From Candidatus Cellulosilyticum pullistercoris (GTDB lineage: Bacteria > Bacillota > Clostridia > Lachnospirales > Cellulosilyticaceae), in assembly GCA_018883705.1 (NCBI GenBank), contig JAHLFQ010000066.1, positions 1-8,613 on the forward strand: 8,613 nucleotides of DNA. Direction: 5' to 3'. The position numbers and the translations under genes are program-made. Position 1 is the stretch's first letter. Each line of letters starts with the position of its first letter. The notes under the pieces were generated by a model. The model ran no database searches and was not told the DNA's origin. It worked only from the letters and a program-made list of their open reading frames with translations. Shown here one piece after another: positions 1 to 5,739 of this stretch.

Positions 1-599
1 ATAAGGGTAGCTATCGCCGCGCCTACTACACCCCATTTTATAATATAAATTAAAATAGGGTCTAATATGATATTTACCACAATGCCTACTACATTAATTT
101 TAAGTGCACTTTTGGTATTACCTAGACTTGCAAAAATCCTTGAAAATAGGTTATTAAAGAATGCAAAGAAAAGCATAGGGGCACTCCATGCCAAATATAA
201 ATACGCATTAGATGCCACTTCATTATTATTAAGCTGCAAAAATCCAATTAGGGATTGACCTAAACCAATAAGTATCACAGCATAACATAAACCTACAACT
301 ACACTAAGCATCATCCCAGTATGAATATATTCTTTAATACCTTCCGCATCTTCTTTACCCATACAATGAGACACTTTTATACCTGTACCTATCATAATTA
401 AAGCATTTATTGCATAACCTAGCCCAGTAAAAAAGCTTGAAGAACCAATACTAGCTACTGCACCACTTCCTAAATGTCCAACCCAAAGCATATCTACCAA
501 ATTATAAGTAAACTGCAAAAGTGAACTTCCCATAATTGGTAAAGCTAAGGCTATTAAAACATTCATGACACTTCCCTTAGTTAAGTCTATCTTCTTCAT
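1..599 (-). CDS. MATE family efflux transporter, N-terminal part (cut by window edge)
   Basis: The minus-strand frame from 599 to the left edge is open for 199 codons. It begins MKKIDLTKGSVMNVLIALAL and continues with the hallmark MATE N-terminus: a short basic DLTKGS lead, a first helix ALPIMGSSLLQ, then YNLVDMLWVGHLGSGAVAS (about residues 37-55) and several hydrophobic helices, with NNLFSRIFASLGNTKSA near residues 155-172. MATE proteins are inner-membrane antiporters that export drugs or other cationic compounds using an Na+ or H+ gradient. A TGA lies in frame shortly upstream, so the start is 599 or the internal ATG at 566. The 599 start keeps the family N-terminus but its AAGGGAG is about 18 nt away; the 566 start has AAGGGAAG at good spacing. 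The gene follows arsR by 78 nt on the same strand, so it is the likely target of that repressor. The substrate cannot be inferred. Confidence 0.9.
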   Translation of the reverse strand, partial: MKKIDLTKGSVMNVLIALALPIMGSSLLQFTYNLVDMLWVGHLGSGAVASIGSSSFFTGLGYAINALIMIGTGIKVSHCMGKEDAEGIKEYIHTGMMLSVVVGLCYAVILIGLGQSLIGFLQLNNNEVASNAYLYLAWSAPMLFFAFFNNLFSRIFASLGNTKSALKINVVGIVVNIILDPILIYIIKWGVVGAAIATL

Positions 600-638
600 G
601 ATTTTCTTATATTCTATCTCCCTTCATACATCTATTTT

Positions 639-646
639 TATCGATA
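639..646. promoter_or_regulatory. Second ArsR operator-like palindrome, between arsR and the MATE gene
   Basis: TATCGATA is a perfect 8-bp palindrome inside TTATCGATATAT. The same 12 bases occur over the arsR promoter at 1014-1025. A matching copy in the short gap before the pump gene suggests a second repressor contact or an internal control point. I see no convincing -35/-10 pair next to it, so an internal promoter is not claimed. Confidence 0.4.
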
Positions 647-677
647 TATTCTTCATATAAAAATCATCTTCCGATGG

Positions 678-992
678 CTACTCACATTTTCCTAAACCCA
701 CTTTTGGATACGCCTCTACAGATGTCACTTGAATTAATAGTTTCTTTGCTAGTTCTGTGCCCTCCTCATTAATGGCATAATAGGTCCATTTTCCTTCTTT
801 GCGGCTTCTTACAATACCAGAATCACAAAGTATTTTCATATGATGTGATAGTGTAGATTGCCCAATTTGAAGTTCTTCTAATAACTCACAAGCACATCTT
901 TCACCAGATTGAAGCATCTCTAAGATCATTAAACGATTCTCATCGCAAAAAGCTTTAAATACCTTAGCCGTCTTTTCATATCCTTTTTCCAT
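678..992 (-). CDS. ArsR-family winged-helix repressor with CxC (metalloid-type) motif
   Basis: A 104-residue protein of usual ArsR/SmtB length. It has the family order: KAFCDENRLMILEML (residues 13-27), then ERCACELLEEL (31-41), the recognition helix QSTLSHHMKIL (45-55), and the beta wing SGIVRSRKEGKWTYYAIN (58-75). C33 and C35 sit at the start of the helix before the recognition helix, the place of the ELCVCDL arsenite/antimonite site of classical ArsR. C16, C56 and C103 are further possible ligands. Such repressors leave the DNA on binding a metalloid or metal, or in some cases on thiol oxidation. The start is supported by GAGGTG five bases upstream. The gene has its own TTGACA promoter overlapped by a palindrome (autoregulation) and precedes a MATE pump on the same strand. 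No arsB, acr3 or arsC is visible, so the inducer is uncertain. Confidence 0.93.
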   Translation of the reverse strand: MEKGYEKTAKVFKAFCDENRLMILEMLQSGERCACELLEELQIGQSTLSHHMKILCDSGIVRSRKEGKWTYYAINEEGTELAKKLLIQVTSVEAYPKVGLGKCE

Positions 993-1014
993 CTTATCAC
1001 CTCATATCTAAATT

Positions 1015-1031
1015 TATCGATATATCTATCG
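1015..1031. promoter_or_regulatory. Putative ArsR operator over the arsR promoter
   Basis: The segment contains CGATA-N4-TATCG (1018-1031), an inverted repeat whose right half overlaps the -10 hexamer and whose left half covers the expected transcription start. The left part also forms TATCGATA (1015-1022), repeated at 639-646. Position over the core promoter fits repression by the adjacent ArsR protein. Assignment to that protein is inference. Confidence 0.55.
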
Positions 1032-1056
1032 TACAATGCGCCTCTAATCTTGTCAA
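1028..1056 (-). promoter_or_regulatory. Sigma-A promoter of arsR-MATE
   Basis: On the minus strand a perfect -35 TTGACA (1051-1056) is followed after 17 bp by TACGAT (1028-1033), four of six matches to TATAAT. The predicted start is near 1021, about 29 nt upstream of the arsR start codon. The inverted repeat at 1018-1031 overlaps its -10. Confidence 0.65.
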
Positions 1057-1090
1057 TGCTTTATATTGTTAGACTTCTCTACTCGTTAAC

Positions 1091-1145
1091 TTAGAGGTCA
1101 ATTATAATATGAAAAAATCACGCTCACTTCTCATACTAGAGGTCA
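1091..1145. repeat. Short direct repeat TAGAGGTCA
   Basis: TAGAGGTCA occurs at 1092-1100 and at 1137-1145, 45 bp apart, in both cases followed by an AT-rich stretch. One copy lies in the 3' arm and loop of the terminator hairpin and the other just beyond its T run. On the minus strand each copy reads TGACCTCTA, which includes the complement of AGAGGT (1255-1260) in the RNA's P2 stem. Function unknown; it could be chance. Confidence 0.35.
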
Positions 1146-1182
1146 TTTTAACCAAAGAATCTAGTATAGTTCATGAACGTGA
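1112..1182 (-). terminator. Intrinsic terminator of the candidate RNA
   Basis: Minus-strand arms 1160-1182 and 1118-1140 are 23 nt each. Nineteen positions can pair (including three G-U wobbles), with a four-base internal mismatch and a 19-nt loop. The hairpin is followed directly by six T residues (1112-1117). It has the right form and orientation to end transcripts coming from 1282. It lies upstream of the arsR promoter, so it separates that promoter from the upstream transcription unit. Confidence 0.75.
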
Positions 1183-1282
1183 CTTCCTATGTAAGTATTT
1201 GAAAACCACTTGAGATTGCTGCAGAGAAAAGGACCTTAATCTAGAGTTTCTGTCACCTCTGCCAGCATAGGTACTCGACCCA
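1112..1282 (-). ncRNA. Candidate structured small RNA or attenuator leader, about 170 nt
   Basis: No plausible protein gene covers this stretch, yet it has a promoter (1289-1317), a terminator (1112-1182) and internal pairing. P2 pairs 1257-1266 with 1218-1226 (GCTGGCAGAG with CTCTGCAGC, nine pairs and one bulged G). P1 pairs CCTATG (1266-1271) with CATAGG (1186-1191) and closes P2 plus a smaller AAGT/ACTT stem candidate in 1193-1217; base 1266 can be used by only one of P1 and P2. The result resembles a three-way junction followed by a terminator. I do not recognise a known class: there is no T-box TGGNACCGCG, and no SAM, TPP, cobalamin or lysine core motif. It may be a free-standing small RNA or a leader controlling arsR-MATE by attenuation. 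Confidence 0.5.
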
Positions 1283-1288
1283 AATCCT

Positions 1289-1317
1289 ATTGTATTTCAA
1301 TTTATATGTAATTTCAA
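1289..1317 (-). promoter_or_regulatory. Sigma-A promoter of the candidate RNA
   Basis: On the minus strand, TTGAAA (1312-1317, five of six matches to the -35 consensus), a 17-bp spacer and TACAAT (1289-1294, five of six matches to the -10). The predicted start is at 1281-1282, at the beginning of GGGTCGAG. It lies in the 3' gap after the GH18 gene, 40 nt below that gene's stop codon. Confidence 0.6.
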
Positions 1318-1356
1318 CATATTATTTTATTTATATGACTATTTCTATATTTTCCT

Positions 1357-2757
1357 TTATCTTAATGGATTAAAGGCCTCTGGAATGATACCTAGTCGCC
1401 AGTAAGATACACTCGTAATTCCCATTAATTTTGCTAAATCTATTTTTGAATGAATACTATTTATGTCTTCATACCATATTATGTTCTGAATCCCATTTTC
1501 TTCATAGGTTGCATAAGTACTTTGTAAGTAATGATCAAAATGTTTCATGCTGCCACTTAAGCTTAATCTTGCTTCAATCTTATCATAGGATGGTGTATAA
1601 GCACGGCTGTTAATGACTTGATTATTTTGACTCTGCCACTGCAAGCTTGCAAAGGAAAACTGAAGTGCTATCTTACTTTTATCTGAGATACTTAATCCCG
1701 CTTCATAAAGCGCATCATATACTTCTTTAATAGGCGTAAGTGGCGTTGTCGTTATCCCCGCCTGCCTTTCTACTTCAGTTAAGGTTATCGCTCCATAATC
1801 ATGAGCCATTAAGATAATATGATCCGCTGCTTCCCCTATTCCTTTATAATCATAACCTTTAAAATACAGGGTAGGCTGTACGGCCACATTTAGCTTTTTA
1901 CCTTCCTTTTGTAGGGCTGATTTTAATTCCTTAATGAAAATATTATATAATTCTTTTAAATCGCTACTTAAGAATTGTTCGAAATCTATGGTCACCCCAT
2001 CAAAGGCTCTTGTTACGCCATCTTTAGTCATACCTTGTGATAAGCTTACTAGCTGATTAATGACACTAGCTCGTTGTAATTCATCCTCTAAAAATGATTT
2101 TGCCAACATCCCCTTATTTTCAAAATATACCATCAAGTAGGTCTCTACACCATTTGCTTTAGCAAGATCTATAGGGCCCTCAAAACCTACTGGTACTTTA
2201 AAATCATTTTCTGTATTACTTGTACTTATAATAAAGTTATTATTTGCATCTCTTTCTAACTGTGACCATCCAAAGCTAATGGCATCATAACCTTTAATCC
2301 ATTCTTTTTGACTGCTTGACTGAATGGCATAAAAAGCATGTTTCCATGTAATGGGTGTCTCTAACTTGTTTTTTATCCGGTTTATAATGAGACTTCCTTG
2401 GCTCACCGTTACTTTGCCATTCGGCTGAAACAAGCCACTACCTAAGCCATTCATTAAACCTAATTGACTCACTAAGCTGATTTCACCTTGTGAAGAAGTG
2501 ACATCTTTAAAAAGATTATTTTGCTTTTTTGCAATTGCTTCATATCCCAAATAGTTTACTATGAGCGTGGCTGCTTTTTCTCTTGTTAGTATTTCATCAC
2601 TTCCCGTCAGTAAAACCGCACCTGTTTTACTCACCTTTAAAAGTTCATTAATAAATGCTTTTTCAGTCATAAGTGCTTCTGTATTGGTGCCATATACAGT
2701 CCCCATACTCATATAAAAAATAAATACCAGCACCCACCCTCTAATGATTTTTTTCAC
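1357..2757 (-). CDS. Secreted glycoside hydrolase family 18 protein with SLH-like N-terminal region
   Basis: A 466-residue protein. Residues 1-23 form a signal peptide (MKK lead, hydrophobic VLVFIFYMSMG). Residues 55-130 resemble S-layer homology repeats: LTREKAATLIVNYLGY, then NNLFKDV, and LGLMNGLGSGLFQPNGKVTVSQ. From about 136 to the end it is a GH18 TIM barrel of the spore/cell-wall YaaH/SleL/YvbX type: ISFGWSQL (160-167), the catalytic strand FDGVTIDFEQF (252-262) with D253, D258 and general acid E260, ILMAHDYGA (315-323), and SYWRLG (451-456), the usual last-strand aromatic position. GH18 enzymes hydrolyse beta-1,4 N-acetylglucosamine links in chitin or peptidoglycan; the YaaH/SleL likeness favours peptidoglycan. 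The middle motif Asp is Thr256, as in related members with Asn there. The start is GTG, supported by GGGGAG seven bases upstream. No confident promoter was found upstream. Confidence 0.88.
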   Translation of the reverse strand: MKKIIRGWVLVFIFYMSMGTVYGTNTEALMTEKAFINELLKVSKTGAVLLTGSDEILTREKAATLIVNYLGYEAIAKKQNNLFKDVTSSQGEISLVSQLGLMNGLGSGLFQPNGKVTVSQGSLIINRIKNKLETPITWKHAFYAIQSSSQKEWIKGYDAISFGWSQLERDANNNFIISTSNTENDFKVPVGFEGPIDLAKANGVETYLMVYFENKGMLAKSFLEDELQRASVINQLVSLSQGMTKDGVTRAFDGVTIDFEQFLSSDLKELYNIFIKELKSALQKEGKKLNVAVQPTLYFKGYDYKGIGEAADHIILMAHDYGAITLTEVERQAGITTTPLTPIKEVYDALYEAGLSISDKSKIALQFSFASLQWQSQNNQVINSRAYTPSYDKIEARLSLSGSMKHFDHYLQSTYATYEENGIQNIIWYEDINSIHSKIDLAKLMGITSVSYWRLGIIPEAFNPLR

Positions 2758-2895
2758 TGATTATCTCCCCATTTCTATTGATACTTTAGTAAAAGCCTTT
2801 ATACCAATACTAGTTTATCATAAATCGATTACAATAAAATTACTTTTGTCTTAATATTCACTTAAATTATATTTTCTTAATATTTTTACTCGCAT
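2758..2895. other. AT-rich intergenic region upstream of the GH18 gene
   Basis: This spacer lies between the terminator of the siderophore operon and the GTG start of the GH18 gene. It holds the GGGGAG ribosome binding site at its left end and must contain the GH18 promoter unless there is read-through. Several TATAAA/TATGAT-like hexamers occur on the minus strand, but none has a good -35 at 16-18 bp, so a non-sigma-A (possibly sporulation) promoter or a weak one is possible. Confidence 0.4.
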
Positions 2896-2933
2896 AAAAA
2901 AAGGCTAAAAGACTTTTGCCTTTTAACCTTTTT
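2896..2933 (-). terminator. Intrinsic terminator of the siderophore uptake operon
   Basis: Arms 2898-2911 and 2920-2933 form a 14-bp stem with one G-U-type pair and an 8-nt loop. On the minus strand it runs into seven T residues (2896-2902). It begins 13 bp after the stop codon of the binding-protein gene. The plus strand also has a T run, but no plus-strand gene enters it. Confidence 0.85.
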
Positions 2934-2945
2934 GTGTACTTATTC

Positions 2946-3917
2946 TTATAAATCTAATGCGTTACTAACTTCTTCTAACATGATTTCTGTTGATGTGAAG
3001 CCACCACCTGATGTATACCATACTACTGGATCTAAGTAGATGATACGACCATTTTTGTAAGCATCTGTACTATGGATAAGCTCATTATCAAACATTGCTG
3101 CTGCTGAACCTTCTCCAGATGTTGCTACTGTACGGTCAATAATAAATAAGTAATCTGGATTTTGTTCTACAATATATTCAAATGAAGCATTTTGACCATG
3201 TGTAGAAACTTCAATTGTTTCATCTACTGGTTTAATACCAAATTCATTGTGAATGATACCAAATCTTGAACCTTTACCATAAACACTAAATGCATCACCA
3301 TTTGCTAATACAATTAAACCATTTACATCTTTTGTTGCTGCTTTTTCTGAGATTTCTTTCATAGATGCTTCGATAGTCTCAAGTTTTTTAGCGACTTCTT
3401 CTTCTTTACCAAAGATTTCTCCTAAATAGTTCATGTTTGTTGTAAATGAATTCATGTAATCTGAAGCATCTACACTAAGTTGTACAGTTGGTGCAATTTT
3501 ACTTAACTCTTCATAGTAACTTGATTGTCTTCCACCGATAATGATAAGTTCTGGTTCTACTTCAAATATTTTTTCTAAATCAATTTCTTTAAGAGAACCT
3601 ATATTAGTATAAGTTTCTTCATTTTGGTATTTTGATAAGTATTCTGGTAAGCTACTGCTAAGTGGTAAGGCTGCTACTTCAATTCCTAAAGCATCCATAG
3701 CATCTAGAATACCAAAGTCCATGACTACTACATTTTTAGGATTTTTAGGAACTTCAGTTTCACCTAATGCGTGTACTACTTTAACAGTTCCTGCTTCTTC
3801 TGTTGCTGCTGGACTTTCTACTACTGTACCATTTCCTGATGTTGTAGATGTTGAACTACACCCTGTAAAGGCAAGTGTCATAATAGTTAATGCTGATAAT
3901 AATATTTTCTTACTCAT
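2946..3917 (-). CDS. yclQ: Ferric siderophore ABC transporter, substrate-binding lipoprotein (YclQ/CeuE/FatB type)
   Basis: A 323-residue lipoprotein. Residues 1-20 form a lipoprotein signal ending LAFTGC with Cys20 as the anchor, then a Ser/Thr/Glu-rich linker to about 45. The rest is a class III (FecB/TroA-like) binding fold: VPKNPKNVVVMDFG (56-69), IGSLKEIDLEKI (106-117), PELIIIGGR (122-130), NPDYLFIIDR (253-262) and VVWYTSGGG (298-306). It resembles Bacillus subtilis YclQ (petrobactin) and Campylobacter CeuE over its whole length. R130, R218 and R262 have the spacing of the three pocket arginines that bind the anionic catecholate-iron complex, and H240 and Y301 fall where CeuE has its iron-ligating His227 and Tyr288 (numbering from memory). 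It captures Fe(III)-siderophore outside the membrane and delivers it to the YclN-YclO permease. AGAGGAGAG precedes the ATG. An 89-bp gap separates it from the ATPase gene, so it may be expressed at a different level. Confidence 0.93.
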   Translation of the reverse strand: MSKKILLSALTIMTLAFTGCSSTSTTSGNGTVVESPAATEEAGTVKVVHALGETEVPKNPKNVVVMDFGILDAMDALGIEVAALPLSSSLPEYLSKYQNEETYTNIGSLKEIDLEKIFEVEPELIIIGGRQSSYYEELSKIAPTVQLSVDASDYMNSFTTNMNYLGEIFGKEEEVAKKLETIEASMKEISEKAATKDVNGLIVLANGDAFSVYGKGSRFGIIHNEFGIKPVDETIEVSTHGQNASFEYIVEQNPDYLFIIDRTVATSGEGSAAAMFDNELIHSTDAYKNGRIIYLDPVVWYTSGGGFTSTEIMLEEVSNALDL

Positions 3918-4006
3918 AATCTCTCCTCTTTCTATTTATTTCTATAAATTTTTTTATAAAATCTTATTTCATCTATTTATCATTGAATTTGATACTGCTT
4001 CCTACT
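3918..4006. other. 89-bp gap between ATPase and binding-protein genes
   Basis: This is the only real gap in an otherwise overlapping operon. It is AT-rich and carries the strong ribosome binding site AGAGGAGAG three bases before the yclQ start. No clear promoter or strong hairpin is seen. Such gaps often allow higher expression or separate processing of the binding-protein mRNA, but nothing here proves it. Confidence 0.4.
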
Positions 4007-4762
4007 TTAGAAGTAAACACAAATTCTTTGATTATTGATTTCTTGCACATTAAATGGCATTTCATAAATTTCCTCTAATACTTCTTGCTGAATGAGGGTT
4101 TCTACAGGCCCTTCTTTTGCAATGGCACCATCTTTTAATGCCACAATATGATCTGAGTAACAAGAAGCAAAATTTATGTCATGAATAACAATAACAACTG
4201 TTTTACCTAGCTCATCTACTAATTTACGTAATGTTTTCATGATTTCTGCTGCATGCTTCATATCTAAATTATTAAGAGGCTCATCTAATAAAATATACTC
4301 ACTATTTTGTGCAATAACCATGGCAATGTAAGCACGTTGTCTTTGTCCACCACTTAGTTCATCTAAATAGCGATGTTCTAAATCTTTAAGCTGCATATAA
4401 CCAATGGCTTCATCAACCTTTGCTTCATCTTCTTTCGTAAGATTTCCTCCTGAGTAAGGAAAGCGTCCAAAACTAACAAGTTCTCTAATCGTTAAGCGCA
4501 TATTAATATGATTAGACTGCTTTAAAATAGCCAGTTTTTTAGCCAGTTCTTTTTGGTCCCAGCTATGAATCTCTTTTCCTTCTACAAGTACTTGTCCTTC
4601 GTCTGGTTTCATCAAACGACTCACTATAGAAAGGACAGTACTCTTACCTGCACCATTTGGACCAATAAAGGATGTAATCTTTCCTTTTTGGATTGTAACA
4701 GATACATTATCTACAACTGTTTTAGAACCATATCTTTTTGTTAAGTTTCTTACTTGTATCAT
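4007..4762 (-). CDS. yclP: Ferric siderophore ABC transporter, ATP-binding protein
   Basis: A 251-residue ABC ATPase of the FepC/FecE class. Every motif is intact: Walker A GPNGAGKST (34-42), Q-loop Gln82, signature LSGGQ (136-140), Walker B YILLDEP (156-162) with catalytic Glu161, D-loop NNLD (164-167) and switch His194. It sits on the cytoplasmic face and powers import of the iron-siderophore complex through the two permeases. Its ATG overlaps the stop of the preceding permease gene in an ATGA, the usual sign of translational coupling; GAAAGGA lies about 12 bases upstream. Gene order and sequence type match B. subtilis YclP and Campylobacter CeuD. The protein alone would only say iron-complex or cobalamin transport; the binding protein narrows it to catecholate-type siderophores. 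Confidence 0.93.
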   Translation of the reverse strand: MIQVRNLTKRYGSKTVVDNVSVTIQKGKITSFIGPNGAGKSTVLSIVSRLMKPDEGQVLVEGKEIHSWDQKELAKKLAILKQSNHINMRLTIRELVSFGRFPYSGGNLTKEDEAKVDEAIGYMQLKDLEHRYLDELSGGQRQRAYIAMVIAQNSEYILLDEPLNNLDMKHAAEIMKTLRKLVDELGKTVVIVIHDINFASCYSDHIVALKDGAIAKEGPVETLIQQEVLEEIYEMPFNVQEINNQRICVYF

Positions 4763-5739
4763 CCTTCTGTACGTCCTTTCATTAATAAGTAAATAAAATA
4801 AATACCACCGATAAAGTTTATAATAATGCTTACGCTAATTCCAAAATTTAATACACGTTCTACTAGAAGTTGTCCCCCTACTAAAGCCACGATACTTAAT
4901 AGCCAAATGGCTAAACTTAAGTGACTATGTTTATAGGATTCAATAAAATATCTTGCAATGTTAACAACTAATAGCCCTAAAAATGTAATAGGTCCAACTA
5001 AGGCAGTTGCAACAGCGGTTAATATAACAACTACAACAAGTAGCTTTTTCACTGTTTTATCATAAGCTACTCCTAAATTAATAGCATGGTCTCTTCCTAA
5101 TGCCATGACATCTAGCACCTTAAAATATCTCATACTATAGCCTGTTGTTAATATAACTATGATTGTGCTAAGCCATAATACATTGGTATTGATATTATTA
5201 AAGCTAGCTTGTGATTTATCTTGTACTGTTAAGAATTCCGTAGGATCCGTTAAGACTTGCAAGAAAGTTGTAAAGCTTTCAAATAAAGTTCCTACAACAA
5301 TTCCTACTAATAAAATAAAGAAGATATTTTGGCTTCTTTTCTTAAAAATCACCTGATAAAATACAACAGATGCACCTAACATAACAACAAGTGTAATGAT
5401 AAAGTTGCTGTTAGCATTTACAATCCACTGATTCGTAGAACCTAAGAAAAATACAAGTGCTGTATTAAGTAGCATATATAAAGAATCTAATCCCAAGACA
5501 CTTGGTGTTAGGATATGGTTATTTGTAACCGTTTGGAAGATAAGAGAGGAAAATCCAATCATGCCACCTACCATAATCATGGTATAAATTTTAGGAAGCC
5601 TTCTTGAAAGCGCATAACTATAATTTTTAGGTGTTAGCCCTATAAATACAAAGGCTGCAATTAAAACGACTGCTAATAGAGCTATTATGATAAACTTTCT
5701 TGCATCGCTCTTCTTTATGTTAAATAACTGCTTATGCAT
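4759..5739 (-). CDS. yclO: Ferric siderophore ABC transporter, permease (second subunit)
   Basis: A 326-residue FecCD-family permease with about nine or ten hydrophobic segments. Recognisable family features are SRRLPKIYTMIMVGGMIG (45-62), the membrane loop NNHILTPSVLGLDS (73-86), the cytoplasmic coupling segment LGRDHAINLGV (214-224) that contacts the ATPase, and VGPITFLGLLVVNIAR (248-263). FecCD permeases normally use RxPR at the first motif; here it is RRLPK. It pairs with the YclN-like protein to form the channel. The start codon lies 8 bp inside the end of the upstream permease gene, with AAGGAGG about ten bases before it. The N-terminal KKSDARKF before the first helix is slightly longer than in the partner subunit. 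Confidence 0.92.
   Translation of the reverse strand: MHKQLFNIKKSDARKFIIIALLAVVLIAAFVFIGLTPKNYSYALSRRLPKIYTMIMVGGMIGFSSLIFQTVTNNHILTPSVLGLDSLYMLLNTALVFFLGSTNQWIVNANSNFIITLVVMLGASVVFYQVIFKKRSQNIFFILLVGIVVGTLFESFTTFLQVLTDPTEFLTVQDKSQASFNNINTNVLWLSTIIVILTTGYSMRYFKVLDVMALGRDHAINLGVAYDKTVKKLLVVVVILTAVATALVGPITFLGLLVVNIARYFIESYKHSHLSLAIWLLSIVALVGGQLLVERVLNFGISVSIIINFIGGIYFIYLLMKGRTEG

Noticed and set aside
67..258. Plus-strand open frame of 63 codons
   Set aside because: It lies wholly antisense to the well-supported MATE coding sequence and its translation resembles no family.
1090..1290. Possible remnant of an insertion sequence or MITE
   Set aside because: The inverted arms are those of a terminator, close together and followed by a T run. 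There are no outer terminal inverted repeats, target-site duplication or transposase fragment.
1112..1290. T-box leader, 6S RNA, or a common metabolite riboswitch
   Set aside because: No TGGNACCGCG antiterminator element and no core motifs of SAM, TPP, lysine, cobalamin, glycine or purine riboswitches are present. 6S RNA would need one long hairpin with a central bubble, whereas the pairing here suggests a junction.
1171..1296. Minus-strand open frame of about 41 codons across the candidate RNA
   Set aside because: It has no ATG, GTG or TTG start with a ribosome binding site, overlaps the RNA promoter, and its translation matches no family I know.
1431..1613. Plus-strand open frame inside the GH18 gene
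   Set aside because: Antisense shadow of a conserved catalytic domain; the same applies to the plus-strand frames at 4553-4744 and 5159-5356 inside the ATPase and permease genes.
2758..2880. Sigma-A promoter for the GH18 gene
   Set aside because: TATGAT, TAGTAT and TATAAA hexamers are present on the minus strand, but each lacks a credible -35 at 16-18 bp, so none is called.
3721..4038. Plus-strand open frame of 105 codons
   Set aside because: It runs antisense to the start of the binding-protein gene and across the operon gap, with low-complexity content and no ribosome binding site that I can see.
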